DNA of 7,422 nt. Origin: Candidatus Sulfotelmatobacter sp. GTDB lineage: Bacteria; Acidobacteriota; Terriglobia; Terriglobales; Acidobacteriaceae. Position 1 is the stretch's first letter, and the number at the start of each line of letters is the position of its first letter. The translations under genes and the position numbers were made by a program. Positions 1 through 5,061 of this stretch are shown here, piece by piece. Below the pieces are notes generated by a model. It did not search any database, had not been told where the DNA came from, and saw only the letters and a program-made list of their open reading frames with translations. The stretch spans positions 1 to 7,422 of the forward strand of contig JASICF010000619.1 of NCBI GenBank assembly GCA_030044775.1. Reading direction: 5' to 3'.

Positions 1-669
1 GCCTTTGACAACAACAATACGTTCACAACGTTCGTCTACGGCAGCAACGTTGCGGCGAACACCTTTGGCCCCACGATCACGCTGACCGATCCAACGTTTC
101 AGTTCGCGAATACTCCCCAGGTAGGGTATGACAGTGCGACGAATCAGGCTGTGGTCGCGGCTTCGGAGGGAACTGTGGGCGGCCCAGCGCCGCAGATTGC
201 GCTGGTGGATCTGACGACTGGGGTGGTGACGCAGTTCACGGGAATTCTCGGGCCGCCGCCGTTTCATCAGGGATTCATCAACGGGATGGCGGTGGATTCG
301 GAGGACGGCATCGCGGTGACGACAACAGAACTGGACTTCCGCGTGGAGTTCTACAATCTGGCCACGCAAACCGGTTTTGCTGTGGTTCTGCCGGGCGCGA
401 ATGGGCAGATCGAGAGCGGGACCGACGTGGAATACGATCCGGTGAACAAGCTTTTTTTTGTAGCGCAGGAAGTTTCGAGCACAGCGCCGGGAAGCAGCAT
501 TCAGGTGTATGACATCGAGGGAAATCTGGTGGAGTCGCTGAACGGCTTTAACTTTTCGGACGAATTCAATGTGATCGGCACACACATCACAGTGAATCCG
601 ACAACGCGGACGGGATACGTCGACGGCCCGGATTCAGGCGTGACGGAGTTGCAACAGTTCACGTATTAA
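1..669 (+). CDS. C-terminal part of a probable secreted beta-propeller-like protein (5' truncated by the window edge)
   Basis: The reading frame is open from base 1 to the TAA at 667-669, giving 222 codons with no convincing internal start, so the true start lies left of the window. The protein has repeating beta-rich units of the kind seen in seven-bladed propellers (lactonase, NHL or YVTN-like): a hydrophobic strand with Asp/Gly turns such as ALVDLTTGVV, GMAVDSEDGIAVTTTE, VEYDPVNKLFFVAQE and SIQVYDIEGNLVESL. Composition is rich in Thr, Asn, Gly and Val with very few Lys and no Cys, which suits an exported protein, but the signal-peptide end is not visible. No catalytic motif is recognisable. 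The fold is an inference from the strand pattern and the function is unknown. An 8-T run at 452-459 lies inside the frame without breaking it. Hairpin repeat copy 1 starts 27 bases after the stop. Confidence 0.7.
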   Translation, partial: AFDNNNTFTTFVYGSNVAANTFGPTITLTDPTFQFANTPQVGYDSATNQAVVAASEGTVGGPAPQIALVDLTTGVVTQFTGILGPPPFHQGFINGMAVDSEDGIAVTTTELDFRVEFYNLATQTGFAVVLPGANGQIESGTDVEYDPVNKLFFVAQEVSSTAPGSSIQVYDIEGNLVESLNGFNFSDEFNVIGTHITVNPTTRTGYVDGPDSGVTELQQFTY

Positions 670-696
670 GCGGCGGAGCGATTTGGCCTGTCAACA

Positions 697-737
697 GCAG
701 GTTCCTCACCGCCGCATCGCGCCGGTTCGGAATGACA
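697..737 (+). repeat. Intergenic hairpin repeat, copy 1
   Basis: This imperfect palindrome lies in the convergent gap between the propeller-like gene and the DUF72 gene. Outer arms TTCC (702-705) and GGAA (729-732) pair. A symmetric TC/TC internal loop follows (706-707 and 727-728). An inner stem is then formed by 708-715 with 719-726, with one C-C mismatch and an ATC loop. The right flank reads TTCGGAATGACA. The same flank pattern with a different but still pairing core occurs at 4839-4889. It could act as a terminator-like or RNA-processing element for the upstream gene, but there is no T-tract. The repeat call rests on only two copies seen here. Confidence 0.5.
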
Positions 738-775
738 TCCCGGTGTTGATCTCGACATCTTGTTAGCCGAACCGG
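722..775. repeat. 9-bp perfect inverted repeat spanning the DUF72 stop codon
   Basis: CCGGTTCGG (722-730) is the exact reverse complement of CCGAACCGG (767-775), with 36 bases between the arms. The left arm is part of hairpin repeat copy 1, and the right arm covers the last codons of the minus-strand DUF72 gene. In RNA from either strand this long-loop hairpin would compete with the local repeat hairpin. A role in terminating convergent transcription is possible but unproven. Confidence 0.4.
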
Positions 776-1752
776 AGCGTCGGGTGCGGGCCTTCTTCAT
801 TTTCCGCTGCGTCGGCAACGTTTCTTAATTCCGGATATTTTTGAATCAGCGTTTCCGGCGCCAGCACGCGATGGCCGCCGATCATGGCTTTCAGTTCCAG
901 CGCGTTGACCCCCGCTTTGCTTTCGAAGTGGTTGTTAGTGATGACGTAAGTTGCCTGCGCCTTCTCGGCAACGTTGAGGATGCGGTCTTTCCATGCGGTG
1001 AGCTCGCGCTCGCTATAGAGATAGTTGTAGCGGTCGTTGCGATTGTCGGAGTCGAACCACTGCTCATAGTTACGTCCGTGAAGTCGGATGTAGCCGATCG
1101 CGCCGGTGACGTGCTCGGTGGGACGAAGAGAGCGTCCGAGCAGGGGCTGATCGATGTTGCAGAAACCGACGTTTTGCTGGGCGAAAGCGGCGAGAGTTGC
1201 GGGATCGTTCCAGCTCGAGTGGCGCACCTCGACCACGCGCGGATATTCGATGAACTGCCGCAGCAGGCGCTCGACGTATTCGCGATTCAGCGAAGTATTT
1301 TTGAACGAAACCGGAAACTGGATGAGTAACGCGCCCAGAAGTCCTTGGTTGGCGATCGAGTCGAGGCCTTCGCGAGTGAGACGCTCGTCTTCATCGGTGG
1401 GGCGGATGGTCGCGGCAGAAGTTGGCTCCATGACCGCGATCGGAGAATGCGTGAACGCGCGGTAGAGCTTGGCGGTGAAAAGAAAATTTTGGTTTACCGC
1501 GGCGACTTTTCGGCACCAGAGCTTGGCCAGCTCGGGCTTCAATGGTCCGTAGAATGAGGTGTTGATTTCGGTGGTGTCGAAGAAGCAAGCGAGGTACTCG
1601 AGCGGGTGGATTTTGCGGCGCGACATTCCCGGAGGATAGAAAATTCCCTCCCAATCTTTGTAGGACCAGCCAGCGGTGCCGACGCGAAGCCGAGAAGAAG
1701 AGGTTGGCGGCGCCTCGGTTGGCTCGGGACGTTCTGGCTGCGAAGCTTGCAT
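763..1752 (-). CDS. DUF72 (YecE-like) family protein
   Basis: This 329-residue protein matches the DUF72 family. Landmarks are VGTAGWSYKDWEGIFYPPGM (residues 24-43), FDTTEINTSFYGP (58-70), FTAKLYRAFTHSP (92-104), LLIQFPVSF (142-150), VVEVRHSSW (173-181), CNIDQP (198-203) and GYIRLHGRN (220-228), followed by a YVITNNHF-type segment. Family structures are TIM-barrel-like, and the biochemical activity is, to my knowledge, not established. The family is often about 240-300 residues. Here a polar Pro/Glu/Ser-rich tail of about 21 residues precedes the conserved core. No better in-frame start was found near the core, so the ATG at 1750-1752 is kept, although no good ribosome binding site precedes it. 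There is no signal peptide, so the protein is cytoplasmic. It is transcribed alone, away from the neighbouring SnoaL-like gene. Overlapping plus-strand ORFs here are shadows. Confidence 0.93.
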   Translation of the reverse strand: MQASQPERPEPTEAPPTSSSRLRVGTAGWSYKDWEGIFYPPGMSRRKIHPLEYLACFFDTTEINTSFYGPLKPELAKLWCRKVAAVNQNFLFTAKLYRAFTHSPIAVMEPTSAATIRPTDEDERLTREGLDSIANQGLLGALLIQFPVSFKNTSLNREYVERLLRQFIEYPRVVEVRHSSWNDPATLAAFAQQNVGFCNIDQPLLGRSLRPTEHVTGAIGYIRLHGRNYEQWFDSDNRNDRYNYLYSERELTAWKDRILNVAEKAQATYVITNNHFESKAGVNALELKAMIGGHRVLAPETLIQKYPELRNVADAAENEEGPHPTLRFG

Positions 1753-1779
1753 GGCGATCCGCAGACGGTGGGCAAGGGA

Positions 1780-1788
1780 AGGTTAGCA
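1780..1788 (-). promoter_or_regulatory. Possible extended -10 element for the DUF72 gene
   Basis: Read on the minus strand, this is TGCTAACCT: an extended TGn followed by the -10-like hexamer TAACCT. It is about 28 bases upstream of the DUF72 ATG. No good -35 box stands at 15-18 bases. It resembles the TGCTAGGCT element proposed for rmuC. This is a weak call based on position and pattern only. Confidence 0.25.
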
Positions 1789-1837
1789 CAACGGCGCAAT
1801 CGAGAATGAGGCGCGCGGCGCGTGCCTCCGGAAGAAC

Positions 1838-1865
1838 TTGTCACGCCCAAGAAACTGTGTGAAAT
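1838..1865 (+). promoter_or_regulatory. Possible sigma70-type promoter for the SnoaL-like gene
   Basis: TTGTCA (1838-1843) and TGAAAT (1860-1865) are separated by 16 bases and match the consensus boxes at 4 or 5 of 6 positions. Transcription would start at about 1871-1873, almost on the ATG at 1872. Only a poor TAGAG ribosome binding sequence lies upstream, so the transcript may be leaderless or nearly so. This is inference from sequence match alone. Confidence 0.35.
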
Positions 1866-1871
1866 AGAGCC

Positions 1872-2318
1872 ATGCGACTCGCGATTGCAATCGGCTTGGT
1901 GCTGTGCATCCTTCCCGGGCCCGGGGCCCGGCTGGGAGCACAAGAGAAAAACGACGCGGCTTACGTTCGTTCGCTCGAACTGCAATGGACGGAATCGTAC
2001 AAGCAGCGCCAGGTGGGTATTCTCTCGTCGCTCCTGGCCGACGATTTCGTCATCACCATCGAAGACGGCAGCACGTATAGCAAGACCGGCTACATCAGCC
2101 ATAGCGCTGAACCTTCGGTGCATGTCGATGTCGCGGAAATGTCGGACATCAAAGTCAGGATGCACGGGAACATCGCGGTTTTGACCGGCGCCTATCATGA
2201 GCGCGGCGAATCCGGCAGCAAGCCCTACGAATATCACGACCGCTTTACCGATGTATGGATGAAGTCAGGCGGAAAATGGCAGGTGATCGCATCTCACTAC
2301 AGCGTGGCGGTTAAGTAG
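1872..2318 (+). CDS. Secreted SnoaL-like / DUF4440 (NTF2-fold) family protein
   Basis: This 148-residue protein starts with a typical Sec signal peptide: Arg2, a hydrophobic stretch over residues 3-14, and a probable cut after LGA at about residue 23. The mature part has the DUF4440/SnoaL pattern. An amphipathic helix (LELQWTESYKQRQ, residues 35-47) leads to LLADDFVITIEDG (54-66), then beta strands (IAVLTGAYHERG), and the family-typical ending RFTDVWMKSGGKWQVIASHYS (124-144). Proteins of this cone-shaped fold bind small hydrophobic ligands or act as isomerases or hydrolases, but many have no known reaction and nothing here fixes one. It should act outside the cytoplasmic membrane. The ATG at 1872 is chosen because it begins the signal peptide. 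It is probably a single-gene unit, ending 24 bases from the convergent CAP gene. Confidence 0.85.
   Translation: MRLAIAIGLVLCILPGPGARLGAQEKNDAAYVRSLELQWTESYKQRQVGILSSLLADDFVITIEDGSTYSKTGYISHSAEPSVHVDVAEMSDIKVRMHGNIAVLTGAYHERGESGSKPYEYHDRFTDVWMKSGGKWQVIASHYSVAVK
1915..1931 (+). repeat. Perfect 8-bp GC-only inverted repeat inside the signal-peptide coding region
   Basis: CCGGGCCC (1915-1922), a single G, then GGGCCCGG (1924-1931). It encodes the Pro-Gly-Pro-Gly part of the signal peptide about 43-59 bases into the gene. The one-base centre means the innermost pairs must open to form an RNA loop, but the remaining GC stem could still be very stable and slow early translation. It may simply reflect GC-rich Pro/Gly codons. 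Confidence 0.5.
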
Positions 2319-2342
2319 AGCTTTACGGGTCCGCTTGAATGG

Positions 2343-3311
2343 TTATTGCAGCGCCAGCACGACCCAATAGGCGCCGGTCGGATAGGTATCCGTGCGGGCG
2401 TAGCATGCGCCGACAGAGAAGCTGCGCAAATCCTGCATGGAGAAGGCTTGGCTGGCATTTGAGGGCAGGATTTCCGGGCGCAACGTAGTGTATGTCAGCA
2501 CGCTGTAACGTTGCCCGAGTTGATGAATCGAGACTGTTTGAAGTTTGTCGGCTTTCGCCATGGAACAAGCCGCGTCATCGGCCGCGGGCAAATCCTGGCG
2601 AGCCAAAGCGGGTTGCCTGGCTCGCCGCCGCGCAAGCGAAACAGCCGCCGCAAGCTGGTTTTTGAATTGTGCAGCGGAGTATGCGGGCAGCGCGTGGCCG
2701 AAATCCTGCACAATATAAAGCTGATTTCCCGAGTGCACCACCCCGATGCCGACCACGTTGTACGCCGCATTCAGCAGATTGGCGCGATGCGGGGCAGAAA
2801 GCATCAGATGGTGGTGCCCGCCTGCGGCGTCGATATCGAAAGCAACGTTCTCCGCCTCCTGATCCAATTGCGTGCGGGTTGCCGCGGCGAGGCGTTGCGG
2901 CAGAGAAAGTTCGTTTGCGAGCTGGTGCGAGAGTTGCCCGGCGGCCAGCATCGCTTCCGCGTGCGCGCGGGCTGCCTGCGTGAGGCCAGAATCAATCTTC
3001 AGTGCGGGCGCGCCGGCTTTTGACCTTTCCCGATTCGCGAGGTCGAGAAGCATGGCTTCCGCGGACGAATCGTAAGGCGAGCTGAACGGAATATCCGCGT
3101 CGGCCGCCGCGCGCAGCGTCGGCTCGCGAGCCGCTTGCGGGGACCGGGGTTCCGGCGCTGCCACCAGCCGCGAAGAAGCCTGCGTCCCGGCCGCACCCAG
3201 AATCATCACGGCCGTCCATGCACCGCGCCGGGCGGCCATTTTGAGGTGGATGGACCCCCGGTTCACGCTCTTTCCGAGACCTGCGCCGGAGAATTGATTG
3301 AGCCGCGCCAT
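2343..3311 (-). CDS. Secreted CAP (SCP/PR-1) domain protein
   Basis: This is a 322-residue protein. A CAP domain spans about residues 85-205. It begins LLDLANRERSKAGAPAL (88-104), contains the helix AARAHAEAML (113-122), the LSH motif with His129, the ENVA motif with Glu154-Asn155, the SAPHRANLL segment with His175 (172-180), and ends with the strands VVGIGVV and LYIVQDFG. These match conserved CAP His/Glu positions. Bacterial CAP proteins are usually exported and their roles are mostly unknown. Residues 206-322 form an extra C-terminal region with only two Cys (249 and 303) that I do not recognise. The start is uncertain. The ATG at 3309-3311 gives an N-terminal tail of 24 residues before a signal-like segment (MAARRGAWTAVMILGAAG). 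The in-frame ATG at 3237-3239 (Met25) would give a more standard signal peptide. Neither has a strong ribosome binding site. It is a single gene, divergent from rmuC. Confidence 0.85.
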   Translation of the reverse strand: MARLNQFSGAGLGKSVNRGSIHLKMAARRGAWTAVMILGAAGTQASSRLVAAPEPRSPQAAREPTLRAAADADIPFSSPYDSSAEAMLLDLANRERSKAGAPALKIDSGLTQAARAHAEAMLAAGQLSHQLANELSLPQRLAAATRTQLDQEAENVAFDIDAAGGHHHLMLSAPHRANLLNAAYNVVGIGVVHSGNQLYIVQDFGHALPAYSAAQFKNQLAAAVSLARRRARQPALARQDLPAADDAACSMAKADKLQTVSIHQLGQRYSVLTYTTLRPEILPSNASQAFSMQDLRSFSVGACYARTDTYPTGAYWVVLALQ

Positions 3312-3330
3312 GGCGTGTCCGTGCCTTGCC

Positions 3331-3360
3331 GATCGAGCGATCTCGACCCTGGGAAGGGTC
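3331..3360. promoter_or_regulatory. Cluster of palindromes in the CAP/rmuC divergent promoter region
   Basis: Three small inverted repeats lie side by side or overlap. GATCG-AG-CGATC is at 3331-3342, TCGAG/CTCGA at 3333-3337 and 3342-3346, and the hairpin GACCCT-GGGA-AGGGTC at 3345-3360. The last is a perfect 6-bp stem with a 4-base loop, followed on the plus strand by TTAATT. The cluster sits 20-49 bases upstream of the CAP start and just upstream of the proposed rmuC promoter. It could hold operators or a 5'-leader hairpin for the CAP transcript. A terminator is less likely, since no plus-strand gene ends nearby. Confidence 0.4.
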
Positions 3361-3368
3361 TTAATTGG

Positions 3369-3396
3369 TTGCCAAACTTGCCTCTGGTGCTAGGCT
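3369..3396 (+). promoter_or_regulatory. Probable promoter of rmuC (extended -10 type)
   Basis: TTGCCA (3369-3374) matches the -35 consensus at 5 of 6 positions. A 16-base spacer leads to TAGGCT (3391-3396), which is preceded by TG plus one base (3388-3390) as in extended -10 promoters. Transcription would start near 3403, about 30 bases before the ATG. The -35 overlaps a small TTGG-TTG-CCAA palindrome (3365-3375). Confidence 0.5.
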
Positions 3397-3432
3397 AGAA
3401 GCTGAAATTTCCCCGAAGAAGTTACCTTCGCT

Positions 3433-4809
3433 ATGGCACCAGGTGTCGCAGGGTTCATCGGCCTGTTGTTTGGAAGCTTGATTGCTTGGCTGGCGCTGCG
3501 CTCGCGCCACGCAGGGGCAAACGCACGTTTGTCTCTGATTGAAAAGGAGTTAGCGGCTGAAAAGTCCACTCTGGCGCGGCTTCAGCAGGCGCATAGCGAT
3601 TTGATTGCGGCAAGGGCCCGCCTGGAATCGATGCTGGAATCCGAACGGAAGACCAGCAACGAAAAGATCGAACTTGTCGCACGCGCCGGCGACGATTTGC
3701 AAAATGCCTTCAAGGCTCTGGCGGCAGAGGCTCTAAAAAGCAACAATTCATCGTTTCTTCTGATCGCGCAGGAAACCCTGAAACGCTTTCAAAGTGAAGC
3801 CCGCGGCGACCTCGAAGCGCGCGAGAAAGCGGTTGCCGATCTGGTCGGGCCGGTCCGCGATTCGTTGAACAAGGTGGACGCGCAGATTCAGCAGATGGAA
3901 GTCGCGCGCGGCGACGCTTACGGCGAGCTGCGGGCGCAAGTGCAGTCGCTGATCACGACGCAGAAAGAACTGCAATCGCAGACCGGAAATCTGGTGCGCG
4001 CGCTTCGCACTCCCAACGTGCGCGGCCGGTGGGGCGAAATTCAATTGCGCCGGGTCGTCGAAATTGCCGGCATGCTTTCGTACTGCGATTTTGCCGAGCA
4101 GGAAACCATCACGACCGAGAACGGCAGATTGCGCCCCGATCTCGTCGTGAAACTGCCCGGAGGCAAGAACGTCGTGGTTGACGCGAAAACTCCGTTGCAG
4201 GCGTTTCTCGATGCGTTCGAAACCAACGACGAGGACGCCCGGCGCGCCTGCCTTGCCAACCACGCGCGGCAGGTTCGCGATCACATGAAGATTTTGAGCG
4301 GGAAAAATTATTGGGAGCAATTCGAATCCACGCCGGAATTTGTCGTGATGTTTCTGCCGGGTGAAACGTTTTTCAGTGCCGCGCTGGAACAGGATCCCGG
4401 CTTGATCGAGCATGGGGTTCTCAATAAAGTCATTCCGGCATCGCCGACGACGCTGATTGCTCTGCTCAAAGCAATCAATTACGGGTGGAATCAGGAAAAG
4501 CTGGCGCGCAACGCGCAACAGATCAGCGCTCTCGGAAAAGAACTGCACGAACGCTTGCGGTTGCTCGCAGGACACATCGCGGCGGTAGGCTCGGGACTTG
4601 ACCGCGCGGTCGAATCGTATAACAAAGCCGTAGGCTCCCTCGAAAGCAGGGTGCTGGTCTCGGCGCGCAAGTTCGCGGAGTTAGGCGCGAGCGTGGCCGA
4701 CGATATTCCGGAACTCGAGCCGATTGAAACCACCGCGCGAGCGCTTTCGTTCGAGTGGGATGAAGAGATCCCTTCATCTCCGGAGGAGGAAGAACGCAAG
4801 GCCGGCTGA
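3433..4809 (+). CDS. rmuC: DNA recombination protein RmuC
   Basis: This 458-residue protein has the standard RmuC layout. A single N-terminal membrane segment (GVAGFIGLLFGSLIAWLAL, residues 4-22) is followed by a long charged helical, probably coiled-coil region to about residue 190. The RmuC nuclease-like domain (about 190-430) contains NVRGRWGEIQLRRVVE (W200, G201, E202), RLRPDLVVKLPGGKNVVVDAKTPL, and FLPGETFFSAALEQDP. The family is predicted to have a PD-(D/E)XK nuclease-type fold, and D236, D250 and K252 fit its catalytic positions. RmuC is known from E. coli as a factor limiting DNA inversion at short inverted repeats. The enzymatic activity is inferred. The length is normal and no key residue appears to be missing. 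The ATG at 3433 places the membrane segment at the N-terminus, with a weak GAAGAAG ribosome binding sequence at 3415-3421. It is transcribed alone. Hairpin repeat copy 2 follows the stop by 29 bases. The long minus-strand ORF inside it is a shadow. Confidence 0.95.
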   Translation: MAPGVAGFIGLLFGSLIAWLALRSRHAGANARLSLIEKELAAEKSTLARLQQAHSDLIAARARLESMLESERKTSNEKIELVARAGDDLQNAFKALAAEALKSNNSSFLLIAQETLKRFQSEARGDLEAREKAVADLVGPVRDSLNKVDAQIQQMEVARGDAYGELRAQVQSLITTQKELQSQTGNLVRALRTPNVRGRWGEIQLRRVVEIAGMLSYCDFAEQETITTENGRLRPDLVVKLPGGKNVVVDAKTPLQAFLDAFETNDEDARRACLANHARQVRDHMKILSGKNYWEQFESTPEFVVMFLPGETFFSAALEQDPGLIEHGVLNKVIPASPTTLIALLKAINYGWNQEKLARNAQQISALGKELHERLRLLAGHIAAVGSGLDRAVESYNKAVGSLESRVLVSARKFAELGASVADDIPELEPIETTARALSFEWDEEIPSSPEEEERKAG

Positions 4810-4838
4810 AACAAGACCTCATCACAGGCGTTCATTCT

Positions 4839-4889
4839 GGCGAGATCCCTCCGCCCGCCGGTGAAAACGCGGGCGTTCGGGATGACGCC
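4839..4889 (+). repeat. Intergenic hairpin repeat, copy 2, downstream of rmuC
   Basis: This three-part palindrome starts 29 bases after the rmuC stop. GGCG (4839-4842) pairs with CGCC (4886-4889). ATCCC (4845-4849) pairs with GGGAT (4879-4883). CGCCCGC (4852-4858) pairs with GCGGGCG (4869-4875) around a 10-base loop. The helices are separated by AG/GA and TC/TTC internal loops. The flanks ATCCCTC and TTCGGGATGAC match copy 1 (697-737), while the core differs and still pairs. This is the pattern of a dispersed REP-like element. It may protect or end the rmuC transcript, but it lacks the T-tract of a classical terminator. Confidence 0.55.
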
Positions 4890-5061
4890 GGGAAACGGGA
4901 CCTGAGAACGTAACCCATTCCACCACATACGTTTTTTAACTGCTTTAAAGCTCCATTTCACCTCCGCCGATATGCCAATTGCTGACGCTGCATGATGTGG
5001 CGCCGCCCATGGCTGCGTTCCCTTCTTAAAAACGCCAAAGAATAAAGGAGCCGTCGGTACT
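4890..5061 (+). promoter_or_regulatory. Leader/promoter region of the kinase operon
   Basis: This is the rest of the 252-base gap between rmuC and the kinase. It is more AT-rich than its surroundings at 4931-4960, with a 6-T run (4932-4937) and a perfect palindrome GCTTTAAAGC (4942-4951) that could be an operator half or whole site. AAAGGAG (5044-5050) is a strong ribosome binding sequence 11 bases before the GTG at 5062 and decides that start. I could not place a convincing -35/-10 pair. The operon promoter is presumably here, because the preceding gene is unrelated and followed by a hairpin. Plus- and minus-strand ORFs in this gap look spurious. Confidence 0.35.

Noticed and set aside
452..459. 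Run of eight T in the first gene as a possible frameshift or transcript-slippage site
   Set aside because: The frame and propeller-like pattern continue unbroken across it, so there is no sign of a needed frameshift.
1539..2237. 232-codon minus-strand frame spanning the DUF72 start, the divergent region and the SnoaL-like gene
   Set aside because: It overlaps two supported genes in wrong frames and would remove their promoter region. Composition is low-complexity Arg/Ser-rich.
3345..3360. GACCCT/AGGGTC hairpin as a rho-independent terminator
   Set aside because: There is no T-tract beyond TTAATT, and no plus-strand gene ends near it. It lies upstream of two divergent genes, so a regulatory site is more likely.
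3748..4575. 275-codon open frame on the minus strand inside rmuC
   Set aside because: It lies wholly antisense to a well-supported RmuC domain and has no family-like motif.
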